Positions 19,057 through 31,147 of a stretch of DNA of 64,000 nucleotides are shown piece by piece. The position numbers and the translations under genes are program-made. The notes below the pieces were generated by a model. That model was not told the DNA's origin. It did no database searches and saw only the letters and a list, made by a program, of their open reading frames with translations. This DNA comes from Mortierella alpina. Taxonomy: Eukaryota; Mortierellomycota; Mortierellomycetes; Mortierellales; Mortierellaceae. The stretch covers positions 1,488,001 to 1,552,000 of the forward strand of contig JANATF010000002.1 in the NCBI GenBank assembly GCA_029449245.1, read 5' to 3'. Positions within the stretch are counted from its first letter, which is position 1; every line of letters starts with the position of its first letter.

Positions 19057-20664
19057 TTAGGGCACAAGCGCTGCTTGGACGATCATGGGATAGCTTTCGA
19101 CGTATGGGAAACGTTCCCTGAACTCGGCAGTCGAAGCCCGGAAGCAGCGCTTGTATGTTTGCAAGGCCAATCCCATGTAGGTCCTGGCGAAGTCCATCTT
19201 GAGCATCATCATGGCTGCTTCTGTCGCCGCTATGTACACCTGGATAGTCATCTCCATCCCAGGTTCGAAGTCCCGTAGAGCCATCAAGAGCTTGAACAGT
19301 ATTCGCAGTGCCTGCTCTGGAGCGAAACGTGTCACTCTCTGTGCTTCCGTGAAAAGAACCCCCCTGACCAAATACGCATCCTGGTTGGTAAGGCGATCGA
19401 ACCCACTGAGCTCTGGCGTCCCAATGCCGGCGTGGATGGCTTTCTTTCGGGTAACACAGCTCGCGCAAGCACAGACAAAGTAGCGCTTCTGTCCAAGCAG
19501 TCCAAATGTCCGTGGGACCTCACCCGTGTCAATATTGAAGTACTGCGTTGTGAGCTCGGTACCGACAGGGACATTGTGCCTGGCATAGACGTACATCATG
19601 TCTTCCACGACAGAAATGTAGGTGTTTGGAGCACAGCTGTGGTTCATCTTGGATGCCAAGTTCCACAATCCGCTCCGACTTCCTTGCTCGGTTTGGGTTT
19701 GGTTTTTATGTGGCGGGCGGGTTGAATGTGCCTTGTGTTCCACAGACGATCTAAACCCGAATGTGTTGGATTCGACGACATCGTGAATGTTAATTAACAC
19801 TGACTTGTCCGGATCCGAATTGGCTGGGAATAGCCGAGATACAACATTCGAATACAGCGATCCGCCCGAACAATGGTTGAGAAACACCAGATCTTCGTAT
19901 AAGGAGTAAGTACTCATGTCGCTGCATGAACCTTTGCCCAACTGGAACGCGAACCCGTTTCGGCCCTCTGCAGCGACAATCGCCTTCTCGACAAGTACCA
20001 GCGAGTCTTTCTGGATGTGTGCTTTGGAATATAATCCATCTCCAAATGGCGACGAGCGGACTTCGACACATGAGACTGAGTCTGAACTGCACTTCTCCAA
20101 CCCAGAAGGCACGATATCAGTGCAAGGTCTTCGCAATAGCGCGTCCACCTTTCTCTGGTACCTTGCTTTGAAGTCTGGTGGGTCGGAGACGAACCGTATG
20201 TCACTTGGGTTGTCCACCCGGATAAAGATGTTTGGCTTAAAAGTGTTTTGCAGCATCGGCAACATCATAGGATTCAGCGTGGCCTGCTTCAGGTATGGTT
20301 CTCGGATTCGGATCCTCGCTCCCTTGGGCATGGCCCAGTCAAGATCGCTCAAAGCCTTGATATATGCGCGTGGGAGCCAGTTGTAGACCGACAACTCGAC
20401 GAACCCGGAGTTATCCTGCACGCATGTCATGATTCCTGTCATCGCGGCTGTGTGGGTTGCGGTTGTAACATCTATATAGATACCCTTGTTGATACCTGGG
20501 CGCAATTCTTCTATTCTGCCGAGGACACACTCTTCCCATGGTGACCGAGAGGTAAGGCTTGAAAAATCGAGGGTTGTTGTGGTGGCTTGGAGGTTCCCAT
20601 CGATGAGGAGCTTCTTCTGCAGATTGTCGCGGATCTCCCTCAACCTGGACTGGATGGTGTCCAT
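19057..20664 (-). CDS. SET-domain protein, 535 aa
   Basis: Single exon with an ATG at 20664. An N-terminal region of about 200 residues precedes the SET core: RSSPFGDGLYSKAHIQKDSLV (start of the fold, broken by sequence variation), the cofactor motif NHSC (residues 341-344) and a post-SET-like CACASC. A helical C-terminal tail, probably TPR-like, follows. The layout resembles fungal TPR/SET proteins of the SMYD/SET5 type; the methylated substrate (histone or other) cannot be deduced. No frame damage is seen. Confidence 0.8.
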   Translation of the reverse strand: MDTIQSRLREIRDNLQKKLLIDGNLQATTTTLDFSSLTSRSPWEECVLGRIEELRPGINKGIYIDVTTATHTAAMTGIMTCVQDNSGFVELSVYNWLPRAYIKALSDLDWAMPKGARIRIREPYLKQATLNPMMLPMLQNTFKPNIFIRVDNPSDIRFVSDPPDFKARYQRKVDALLRRPCTDIVPSGLEKCSSDSVSCVEVRSSPFGDGLYSKAHIQKDSLVLVEKAIVAAEGRNGFAFQLGKGSCSDMSTYSLYEDLVFLNHCSGGSLYSNVVSRLFPANSDPDKSVLINIHDVVESNTFGFRSSVEHKAHSTRPPHKNQTQTEQGSRSGLWNLASKMNHSCAPNTYISVVEDMMYVYARHNVPVGTELTTQYFNIDTGEVPRTFGLLGQKRYFVCACASCVTRKKAIHAGIGTPELSGFDRLTNQDAYLVRGVLFTEAQRVTRFAPEQALRILFKLLMALRDFEPGMEMTIQVYIAATEAAMMMLKMDFARTYMGLALQTYKRCFRASTAEFRERFPYVESYPMIVQAALVP

Positions 20665-21423
20665 TTATGTGCTGTAGCGGAGAGAAGTAATGTGTGAATG
20701 AGGAGAAGTGGTGTGCTTGCGGGTGTCGTGCGTTGTATGAATGGAGAGATGAAGATTAAAGGCGAGGAAGGAGACAGAGTTAGAGCAATGAATGATGATT
20801 ATTGTTGGAATGTTGTAGCTGTATATATGTGTGTTGCAGGCACCAAGAGTCGACACCGAGTGTTCGAAACCCCACTCACAAACAGAACCCCCGAACCCCC
20901 ACTCACACGTACTCAATCGGCATTCCGAAACTCATTAGCAAATGGTTTCGATAACGGAGGGAGGACGTCTACTCTTCAACTTGTCTGTTTGATCCAATCC
21001 AAAACACACAGACAATTTCTTGTCCTGGAGAGTGTGTCGGGTTAGAAACCACATAGCTACATCTTTCTTTGCACTACCCCGCGATTATTATTTTTTTTTT
21101 GCGCACCTGAAGGCCGCTTTTGGCAGTTGTCTTATCTGATAAAGAGCGAATGAATCCACACTTCTAAAGATATTTCGCGGGAGGATGGAGGGCCAGCAGA
21201 GGACGTGAGTCTATCGATGGAGAGAAAGAAAATGGAGTGGTGAGAGGGGAGAGAAGAAAGGACGTATAAAAAAAAAGTGTAGGAACGAACATAAAAGCTT
21301 CGCCCTCGATCATTTTTGTGTGACTCGAGCGTATGTTCTGATTGGTTATCATGCGCATGAATACTCAGGGGTATTGCCGTCGCATACCATCAGATAAGCG
21401 TGTGTCAGGATCCAGCGTTTGAG
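20665..21423. other. Intergenic, no gene seen
   Basis: Upstream flank of the SET gene with pyrimidine-rich leader sequence on the minus strand, then A/T tracts (for example nine to ten T near 21090). No coding character. Confidence 0.5.
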
Positions 21424-22075
21424 TTAAGAGAATCCTACCTCTATGGGATTTAGCTGGGGACAATATGGAGGAAGAAAGAACAGCATAGCTCCTTTCGACT
21501 GAATGACATCCCGCAACTCTTGGTACATATGAATACGGGCGTTGTCAAGTACAACCATGGAGTTTGGCAAAGGCCAAGCCTGCAGATTAGGCAAAATCTT
21601 TTTCACGAAGGCCTCATGAAAAGGCAATCGTGTAAACGTTCCAGATGTAAACTCCCACGTCAAAAAGCCTTTGTAATTAAAAGCAGCCAAGGCCGACACA
21701 CGATTGCCGCGTGAGAATGGTACAGTGGCTATAGCTGGAGTACCTCGCAATGACCAGGCATACTTCCGCATCGCCGCCCTTGCATCCTTGCTTGTTTCGT
21801 CAACGAAAACCAACTGCTTAGGCTCAATACGACAGCGATAGTCCTGAAATTCTCGGGAAATGGCCTCGCGAGCACGTTTTTCGAGTGTTTTCCTTGTCAG
21901 ATTGAGGTCATGGCGCAAGACACGACAAAGACTAGGTAGGGAGGTGCTCTCCAAGGTTGGAAAACGGTCTCTTAGTGCTTCTTGAAGCTCCTCAAGAAAG
22001 AAGCATGGGTGCTGTCTCGTATATTCGAGCACGTACTCGTACTGCTCCTCTTCCTACCGACGGTTGACTACGCGG
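21424..22075 (-). pseudogene. Tc1/mariner-type DDE transposase, broken
   Basis: The catalytic core is readable for about 200 residues: first Asp in LVFVDETSKD, second in MVVLDNARIH, Glu in CPQLNPIE. It stops (TAA, 21426-21424) just after the Glu, although downstream sequence in the same frame (LKRWILTHA) still resembles the family. At the 5' end a frame change separates the core from a GRPR-like hook after the helix-turn-helix. No ATG begins the core frame. It is an inactive copy and the only transposase-like sequence in the window that could relate to the TA-flanked MITE at 1477. Confidence 0.8.
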
Positions 22076-23900
22076 ACGTGGTCAGAACTCACATTCCCTG
22101 TTCGGTTGAAGAGAGCTGTTGAAGACTCGCAATGATTTACAATGCGCGCATGGCCCAGGATAGCCAGAATATGTGACATAGCCACTTGTGTGCATGCCAT
22201 GAGTTTGATCAGCAAGGGTTTGAGGTCTGTTGATGAAGTCGGTCCAACATCGTGATTTTCAAAGTTCTTCCATCTTGCCTTCTCTTCATGGACACCTCTA
22301 AATTTCTTTCTTCATTTACCTTTCCTTTCAACGAGGCAACTCTCTAACTCCAGTTACCACTATGGCCAATACACAGGCACCTCATCCCCCCGCGCCCGAT
22401 GTGTGCTCTCTGTCCCAACGTACACGCTTTGTCCATTTTCTCTGTCGCCTTGCTGAGCTGTCCTTGCTAAGATTGTTTGCTTCACGCACTGACACTGTTC
22501 ATATCCACATAACATATTCTCCTACCATTCTTCTAGTCGTTATAGCACAGACCCATGATCATGAGTGGTTTAGCATGCGAGCCGAGCCTTTACTAGAGCT
22601 GAGAGACAGGCCTGCAGAGAGGAAGCTGTGGTCCGCCGTGTCTGCTTGCAGTAATAAGCAATGGAAGGAGAAGCTCACCGCTGCCGAAAGGGACTTGGAG
22701 GAATGTGGGCTGTGTCCCACTCGAGCTTATACCTGGTGTCGCCCCTGCTGACCTTGCTAGCTTGCTATACACAACGGTTCTTGCTCAACCCCCACCTCAA
22801 CCAGCAAAGGGCAAACCACCCGACACCACACCAGATCCTGACGCTGGAAGGAGATTCATTTTTGGCTCAGGCGATCAAAGCGTCCACATTCCCAGGTCCG
22901 AATTTTACCTCTGGTTTGCATCGACCGTTCACGATGTCGATATTGTACTCTATTCGACCCGCAAGGAGGTTCACGTCTTCCGATAAAGCTCCCCAGATCG
23001 ACCCACCGTCGGCATACTGCATATTGTGGATTCCATAATGCAGAGTTCGGTATTTGTACCTTTGGTGCCCGCCATCATCCCTCAACGCACGATACATGTG
23101 CCACAGATCATCGCACCAGACACAGGGGCAACCGCCAACACTTCAGTCGCTTCGACGGCCCAGCACCACGCTCGGTTCCGCCATTCCACCCGAACCTGTG
23201 AAAAGAGAACAGAGTCATCGATAAGTAAGGAAGAACTTGAGGAGGCTATACGAACCGCGAGGTATGCTTTGCTATGCAACGCCAGCTTTCCTTTTCGCCA
23301 AATTGTCGTGCTTTGCAACGGCAGCTTTTCGTCACGCTAACAACCAAACTTCTAATATTTATAGTCGCGACCACGAAGTTAACAAGTGTAAGCACCTTAA
23401 ACTTGTCCATTTCCTATCACCTAGCGACTCCAAACTTTAGTGCAATGGAGGCATGGTAGTTTGTAATGAATATGACGGGTTAAACTATCAACAGGCAGTA
23501 AACTCAGGTCGTATCCTATACTTACATAAGGCAAAGGGGTCTATTCACAGCATATAGAACATAGTAAACAAGCGAAATGCGATGCAAAGGAGTAAATGTG
23601 CTGATCTCGGAATGCTTGGAAGCAAGGAAGCAGGACAACGACGGATAAAATGCCTCATGAACCATAAAACCTATACAGTGTTGAAGCATCCCTTAAGTCA
23701 ATCTCAGACCCCTTGACCTGTGTCGCTTCTATGCCTCAAAGCATATGATCCATCTCCACAGTTCCGACCATTGAGGCATTTTTTCCGCCTTTTCCCGCCT
23801 GAGTTCCTTCTTCTTATAAACGCTCGTTTTCATCACGACCTCTTCTCTCCCTTCCTCCGTGGTTGTCTTGCTACCACAATATCTTCCATCTTTTTTCATC
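22076..23900. other. Gene-poor stretch with weak hypothetical frames
   Basis: A 129-codon plus-strand frame (22362-22751) ends in a hydrophilic segment (ERKLWSAVSACSNKQWKEKL) that looks protein-like, and an adjacent frame continues to about 22986, so a small spliced orphan gene is possible, but I cannot fix its exons. Near 23260-23335 a 25-bp imperfect direct repeat (TGCAACGCCAGCTTT / TGCAACGGCAGCTTT) occurs. The last 200 bp are the phosphate-carrier promoter and leader. Confidence 0.35.
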
Positions 23901-25230
23901 ATGCCGATGACAACCAACGCCTCAGTTGCACCCACGGGTGTCGCCCTTTATGCGCGCTTTGGGCTTGCAGGTGCTATTGGATGTGGTGTCACTCATGGAG
24001 TTCTCACTCCAGTTGGTATATCTGCTATCTATTTTGTTCATTCTTGATCCAAGGTCCCCCAAACTAGTATCTATTGACGAACTCTTCTATCATTAGATGT
24101 GGTGAAAACATGCATACAGCTTGACCCAGTAACATATAATAAGGTGAAGACTGAACAATGCAAAAGCAAGCTGAATGAAGCCCTTTACTCTCTCGGCATT
24201 ACGACGACGAATTCAGCCAATTTCTATATTGTGCACCTCAATGCAAATTGGTCGTATCCTTCACATTGACTGTTTTGCTCCGGATTTGTGCTGTTGCTGT
24301 GTGCTTGGGATGGAGGATTTATATTCATTAATTTCTTATTCTTGCCACAGCGCCGTTGTTCGGTCCACGCAGCAAACCTCAGCTTTTCCGCTGTTACGAG
24401 CAAAATCAGACCCATGGCCTGCTAACACCTCGCTTTTTCTTTCCACATGAATTATATAGGGTATGGCAGGCACCTTCCGCCAGGTGATCCAGACCGAGGG
24501 AGTTGGCGCCCTCATGACTGGATTCGGCCCTACCTTTGCGGGCTATTTCCTACAAGGAGCACTCAAGTTTGGAGGCTATGAATTCTGGAAAAAGACTCTG
24601 ATTGATTGTGTTGGTCAGGAGAATGCAGCAAAGAGTCGTACTGCCATCTACTTGACTGGAGCTGGCATCGCCGAGTTCATTGCGGATATCGCCTTATGCC
24701 CTCTGGAGGCGACTCGTATCCGTCTGGTCTCGCAGCCTACGTTTGCGAAGGGTCTCGTGAGTGGAATTACTCGACTGGTCAAGGAGGAAGGTGTCTCTCG
24801 AGGACTATATTCTGGATTCGGGCCCATTGTGTTCAAGCAGGTGCCATACACCATGTCCAAGTTTGTGGTCTATGAGGCAGTCTCTGAGGCGCTACTGAAG
24901 CGTGTTAGTGACCCCAGGCAGATGACTCCTTCGACAATGATGGCCATGAACTTGACGTCGGGATTGATTGCTGGAGTCGTTGCGGCTATTGTCTCGCATC
25001 CTGCGGACACGCTTCTGTCCAAGATTAACAAGGCTAAGGGCACTGGATCGATTGTGAACCGTCTCTATGCTCTTGCGAACGATCTCGGATTCCGTGGTCT
25101 CTTTCTGGGGCTCGGTCCTCGTATTATGATGGTCGGTATAATGAGTGCATTCCAGTTTGCGATCTATGGTGACCTCAAGAGAATTTTTGGCGCCACCAAT
25201 GGAGTCGAGATTCGCAAGTTAGAAGCATGA
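23901..25230 (+). CDS. MIR1: Mitochondrial phosphate carrier, 310 aa
   Basis: Inner-membrane carrier importing phosphate with protons for ATP synthesis. Exons 23901-24015, 24097-24143 and 24460-25230; the third starts GMAGTFRQV. The three mitochondrial-carrier repeats are present with PVDVVK, PLEATR and PADTLLSK; the last is typical of Mir1/SLC25A3. The start is the first ATG of exon 1 (MPMTTNAS), without a long presequence. Intron 2 is 316 nt, longer than most here. AATAAA-like sequence follows at about 25403-25415. Confidence 0.93.
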
Positions 25231-26399
25231 CAGAAGGTTTCATGTATCACCAGAGGTAATACTGAGTTTGCCGAAAGGGTTCAGTGACCCCACCCTATTC
25301 CTTAATTTTCTTTGCATACTTCCCCTTCGCATGCCCCTTTGATCTCTCCTCATTCCCATCCTTATTGATAGAGCTGAGTGCTGACCCTAAGGGGTTTACG
25401 GCCTTGCACAGCAATAAATAAAGAATACCATGGTTGCCTCTCTTTTCAAGCACCCCATTTCCCCTCGCCAAGAGCTTAAGTCACGGACCCCAGATTCCTG
25501 GAAATGCTCATGATAAGGACGCCTCATCTGCTGGAAAAGTACTGAGATCTTGCTTTGGAAGCTGTATCTTTAAAAGCCATGGAAATGAAATCGAGCAAGT
25601 TGCAACAGGCGCATAAGAGAGAGATGAGCACGATAATATCCGTGTCAAAGGTTAGGCTGTGCCTGCAGCTTACGTTGTTGAGGTTGTTCTTGTAATACAG
25701 GGATAAGCGAATCCACCCGGAGCGATTGATGGAGAACGAAAGTGAGCGCGCAATTGCCCGTGTTTACCACCTCCACATTCAGCAAGGTCTCACAAAGCAC
25801 CGTGCGTAGTTTGATGTTGCACAAGCTGGTCCGACTTCCAAGGCGGGTTCCTCAGGATCACACACAGCGTTTTCGTCAACGTGAAAGAAGGCGACCTAGC
25901 TTCTCGCTCTGAGGCATGAGTCGTGAGTGATCAAGAATTCGAGAATGAGCGGTGAAGTGTTCCCACCCTCGTTCGCACGTGGCAATCAGCGAACCTCATC
26001 AGATGGACTACTTAGAAGAGCAAAGCAACCTTGTGAAGGATCGACAGGTCCCCCGCGTCCGATGTGGCAAGAGAGTTCATCCCCTGCAAGGCGTGTGTGT
26101 AAGATGAGCAAGGGAGAAAACAAGGGCGGCTCCGATTTTCCCCACCTTTGCGATTCAAAAGTCAAAGTTGACCGTGACACGAGCTTCATCAAATGCCAAT
26201 TATAAAACTTTCTTTGACAGCGGCCAATATAAAAACTCTTTCCTTTCATTTTTTGCACTCTTTCATTCCCTCATTCTCATTCACTTCCACTTCCACATCC
26301 TGCAACGGCCTGTTCTTCCTCACTCACTCTTCTCTCCTCGTTTCCACTCTCTCCTTCTCGCTTAAAGAGCAACGCTTGTCATATATCCTTCCTCCCATC
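25231..26399. other. Intergenic between phosphate carrier and malate synthase
   Basis: The left part is the carrier 3'UTR (AATAAA near 25405). The middle has no recognisable gene. The right part, from about 26190, is the malate-synthase promoter and pyrimidine-rich leader, with TATAAAA-like sites at about 26200 and 26227. Confidence 0.5.
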
Positions 26400-29023
26400 A
26401 TGCCATTCGATTCCAAGGTTCCCGGTGTCACTATCCTCGGCAAGGTCAAGCCCGAGTACGCGAGCGAGATCCTCACGCCCGAGGCTCTCCTCTTCGTCGC
26501 TACCCTCCACCGCACCTTCAACGCCACACGCAAGACCCTGCTCCAGAAGCGTGTCCTCCGCCAACAGCAGATTGACCAGGGCATCCTCCCCGACTTTTTG
26601 CCAGAGACAAAGGCTATCCGCGATGACATTGCCTGGCGTGGAGCCATCCCCGCCCCTGGTCTGGCCGACCGCAGAGTCGAGATTACAGGACCTGTCGACA
26701 GAAAGATGGTCATCAACGCGTTGAACTCGGGAGCTGCAACGTTTATGGCTGACTTTGAAGGTAAATGTCCATGTGTCATGTACTTTTGTTCTAAATTCGC
26801 ACGGATACAATTTTTTTTTGTCTTTTGCAGATATGGGATGTGATGAGGGGTTAACAAAAGTGGGCACAAGAGTGGCCTCATGCCCATATTGCTTGTTGAA
26901 AGAGTTGGGCTAGAACCACACCATGCACGAGCCACGGAAGGGAGGAGTGTGAACGGGAATGGGACCATCCTCTGGTGCCTACGGGAAGCAGCGTGACATA
27001 TTTCTTCACGAGAATGTGGTCGTGGTACATGGGGAGGAGGAGCGCCTGGATGTCGTCACTTTGATCTCACGTTGCATTAAAGGAACAATGCGGAAGGTTG
27101 TCTGACAGCAACCAATGCAGAATTGGGCGCGTGGAGGCTTTTGGGAAGAAGAGTGCGGGCTAAAAGAAAAGATTATACAATCTCAGGTGTACGAGAATCC
27201 TCCCCGCAAAATGCCAGCGAATCAGAGGCGAGGCCACCCCGGGTCTACAGTGAGAGCAACCCCGCTGCCCGATTGAAGGCTGCTGTCGTCGGTGCACCCC
27301 GCCCGGCCAGAAATGAGCGAGCGAGTCATCATTCACACTGCCATGTTTTTGCCCTCTTCCGTGCAAAGACAAGGCAAAGACAGAAGGGGGGGATGTTGCG
27401 GTGGTGTGCGGAAAAATTGTCGCCAGGCGGGTGTGATTTTTTTTCACGTGTGAATTCGCGGGTTTGCCAATGCATCTTCCCATTGGGCCACTCTTATTTT
27501 CATCCTTGGTGCCCTTATTTCTCGGTCTTCATCCTTGTGCAAACAACAACCTCTTGGGCCTTTCTACCCCATTGTGTCCTCGCCTTGGGAGGCCGAAACC
27601 ACTCAACCACGCACTAACTCGCAATGCCTGCATCACCCGCGTAGATTCCAACAGTCCCACGTTCGAGAACAACCTGTCGGGCTTGGTCAACATGAAGGAT
27701 GCCATCCACCAGCGCATCTCCTACACCGCCCCCAACGGCAAGCAGTACAACATCCGCAAGGACGGCAAGGTCGCCACCCTCATCGTCAGGTATTGTGGGA
27801 CACTATTCTATGTCTTGGCTTTCTTGGACAAAAAGGCTGTCCCCGCAATGACTAATATGACTTCTTCGCATACACTTCTCCTGCATAGACCCCGCGGCTG
27901 GCACCTGGATGAGAAGCACGTCCTGATCGACGGCGAGGTCACCTCCGGCTCGCTCTTTGACTTTGCGCTCTACTTTTTCCACAACGCCAAAAAGTCAGTC
28001 GAGATTGGTATTGGTCCATACTTCTACCTCCCCAAGATGGAGTCTCATCTCGAGGCCCGTCTCTGGAACGACGTGTTCAACCTCGCCCAGGACTACATCG
28101 GTATGCCCCGTGGCACCATTCGTGGCACCTGTCTCATTGAGACCATCATGGCAGCCTTCGAGATGGAGGAGTTCATCTACGAGCTTCGCGAGCACTCCTC
28201 TGGACTGAACTGCGGTCGATGGGACTACATCTTCTCAGTTATTAAGAAATTGCGTCAGGACCCCAAGTTTGTTCTTCCTGACCGTTCGGATGTCTCAATG
28301 ACTACACCCTTCATGGATGCCTATGTGCGCCTCTTGATCAAGACCTGCCACAAGCGTGGAGTGCATGCTATGGGAGGCATGGCCGCTCAGATCCCCATCA
28401 AGAACAACGAGGCCGCCAATAAGGCTGCCATGGACAAGGTCTACAACGACAAGCTGCGTGAGGTGAAGGCTGGTCATGACGGTACTTGGGTGGCTCACCC
28501 CGACCTGGTCAAGCTTGCGCTCAAGGTCTTTAACGAGCACATGCCCGAGCCTAACCAGCTTCACATCCGCCGCGATGATGTTCATGTCACAGCAAAGGAT
28601 CTGCTCAACACCAACGTCAAGGGAGGCAAGATCACCGAGACCGGCATCCGTGCGAACGTGTCAGTGTCATTGATGTATATGGAGGCATGGCTGCGCGGGG
28701 CAGGATGTGTGCCAATCCATAACCTGATGGAGGATGCTGCCACGGCCGAGATTTCGCGCTCACAGTTGTGGCAGTGGGCCAGGCACCAGGCCAAGACTGA
28801 TAAGGGACAGAAGGTCACACCAGCGTACTTGCTGAAGGTGTTGGATGAGGAGGTTGAGAAGTTAGCCAAGGAGATGGGCGAGCAGCGCTTCAAGGCGTCC
28901 AAGATCTTGCAAGCCAAGAAGCATTTGGCTGGACAGATTACTGGAAAGGATTATGCGGATTTCTTGACCAGCCTGTTGTATGAGGATATTGTTGTCTATG
29001 ACGATGTCAAGGCCAAGATCTAA
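26400..29023 (+). CDS. MLS1: Malate synthase, 546 aa
   Basis: Glyoxylate-cycle enzyme condensing glyoxylate and acetyl-CoA to malate, normally peroxisomal or cytosolic. Exons 26400-26760, 27645-27789 and 27889-29023. Conserved blocks include [17 protein letters not shown] (across junction 1), [28 protein letters not shown] (metal/substrate Glu) and [13 protein letters not shown]. Length fits the family. Intron 1 is 884 nt, many times the local norm, and contains an earlier plausible acceptor at 26829-26830. The C terminus is AKI, a weak variant of the peroxisomal SKL signal. Confidence 0.93.
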
Positions 29024-29154
29024 ACAGATAATGGCCCGTTTGTCGCGTTCTTTCCTGGCACACACCAAAAAAAAAACTCCCTATTCCATTAAAAAATATT
29101 GCATTGTAACAAGGCGCATCTCAAAATGTACTGCTCCTCCACCACCTTGACTAT

Positions 29155-31019
29155 CTAACTAGAAATGCAATCCGGAAGCTTGACTTTAAGTTTCTTGTCG
29201 ATCGTGAGCAGCCCCCAGAATCCTTCGACCGCATGGCCGGGCCAAATCTTCCAAGGAGCATCAAAGAACTCAAAGTAATAATAGGGCAAGTTCTGTTTGT
29301 TGGCCTCACACAACCAAGTGTCGAGGAACGTTTGCAGATTCGGGATCGACGGAATAGAAGCATCTAAGTAGTTGTCGGAAGAGAAAAATCGATTAGCATT
29401 AATGGAAGCATCAAGAGAGCAACTGCCAAAAAGACAAAAAAAAGAGACTGGAAGATATCGTACTCTTGTTGCCGTTGGCAGGGAAGGTGGGCCAGCCAAC
29501 CTCCGTGATCCAGATATCAATAGGCTGTGCGTTCCCTTGATTCACAGCAGGATGAACCGACTCTTTCAAATACTTCCAGAACCAGCTTGCAGCATCCGAG
29601 ACGGGCACACCCGAGAAGAACGGATGCAAATTCACACCGGCCTTATCCTCCTGGTTTGTCAATGGAGGCTTGTTAGCCGCCTCGAGGTCTGAGGTAAAGA
29701 CCGGGATCTCGGGCTGTCCCATCGCCACCACCTTCGCCTTGATCTCGGCCACATAGGCCATAAGGACGTGCAGCGGTTGGTAATTATCAAAGATCACCTC
29801 GTTTCCGACAGAGACCCCAATGATGTTCGTCCAGCCATACGTCGACATGACATTGAAAAACTCGGTCGATTGACGAGTGTAGGTCGCATTGTCTTTCTCG
29901 ATCCAGATCCCGACGACGACCTTGAGATCAAGTTTCAATCGCTGGATCGAATCCATGGTGTACCTGAGGACGTTGCAGTCTGTGCCGTAGAGACGGACGC
30001 GCTTTGTGGTTTGGACCAGCAACTTCAGCTCTTCATCGACCGAGCTTTGGGAGTTGAAGCAGTCTGGCATTTGGGCACCAATGGGGACATAAGCCATGCC
30101 GTAGAAGACGCGCTTGAGCGGATAATTTGTGTTGGGGACCACAGTGCCATTGGGCGTCACCACTACAGAACATGTGTGGATCAAAAAATGAAGATCAGCA
30201 AAAACATGAGGTGCTGCGGCTGGGATCAAAACGGATCAACGTTCTTTTTTTTTCGCGGCTGTCTAGTTCGCTGCCGTTACTTGTTCCTTTTTTGGAGCTC
30301 CTCCCGATGTTGCGCCGACGAGAGGAAAGAAACATCCAATTTAAATCTTTCCTGTACAACGTGTTGTTGTGGTCGAGTTTGGAATATAAATAACTTCTTG
30401 TAACACGCTCCTGCGTCCATCATACCGGAATGCAGGCACCCACACTCTCTCACTCTCTCACTTTTTCTCCCACCCAGCTGTCTGTCTGTATATCTGCCTC
30501 AACCCAGAGCAGTTTAAAACGAGAGGGGGGGGGGGGGGGGGAATAGGGGACGGCATAGGACTTACCAGTGGGTCCTGTGGCGTGTCCTCCGCCATTTCCA
30601 GCACTCGGGCTCTTGCTGTCGCTCTGGTTCTTCTTGTGCACAACAAAGTACCACGCAAGGATGCCAGCAAGCGCAATCAGCAGCAATGCAAAGACACTCC
30701 AAGCGATCGTCTTCCACTTGCTAGACTTTTTCTGCTGCTTGTTCAACCAAGGAGAGGCACCCGTGCCTGCAGCTGCAGCTGCAGCGGCGGCAGAAGTCGC
30801 TGCTGTTGATTCCGAAGTGGAGGCTTCAGCGTGTCTTCGGCGCTCTTCCTGACGACGTTGTTGAGGCGTCATTTGTTGCACCATCGGGAAACTGTTGCTG
30901 GAATCATAGTCAGTCGCGTCTTGCTGGTTATAAAAGCTAGCGCTTTGGCTGTCGGTGCGATTGTGGCTACTGTACTGTACGCCAGAGGCGTTGTCGGGTA
31001 AATGGTTGTATTGAGACAT
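29155..31019 (-). CDS. Membrane-anchored GH17 endo-1,3-beta-glucanase, 453 aa
   Basis: Exons 31019-30566, 30162-29464 and 29363-29155. A Ser/Gln/Ala-rich cytosolic tail of about 100 residues with a polyalanine run precedes one transmembrane segment (about 103-127), then a short linker and the GH17 barrel: acid/base Glu in IGVSVGNEV, nucleophile Glu in IWITEVGWP. This is the BtgC-type plan for wall glucan remodelling at the plasma membrane. Intron 1 contains a G17 run (30525-30541); a T27 run lies upstream (31117-31143). Confidence 0.9.
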
Positions 31020-31116
31020 CGTGGCGGAGACGATGAGGAAGGATGTACACTTGGCTCGATAGAACGAGTGACAAACTGCTCGGTACGATTTTTCTAGACA
31101 AGCCTTTTTTGATTTC

Positions 31117-31147
<31 letters not shown>

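Noticed and set aside
22705-22986. 93-codon frame that might continue the 22362 frame
   Set aside because: No splice pair that joins them convincingly, so it is described only within the gene-poor stretch.
26324-26968. Minus-strand frames of 162 and 214 codons over malate-synthase exon 1
   Set aside because: Antisense shadows of high-GC3 coding sequence.
27123-27617. 164-codon plus-strand frame inside malate-synthase intron 1
   Set aside because: No domain or signal peptide; it ends in the middle of the intron and its codon use is not like the flanking exons. An alternative first exon remains possible but unsupported.
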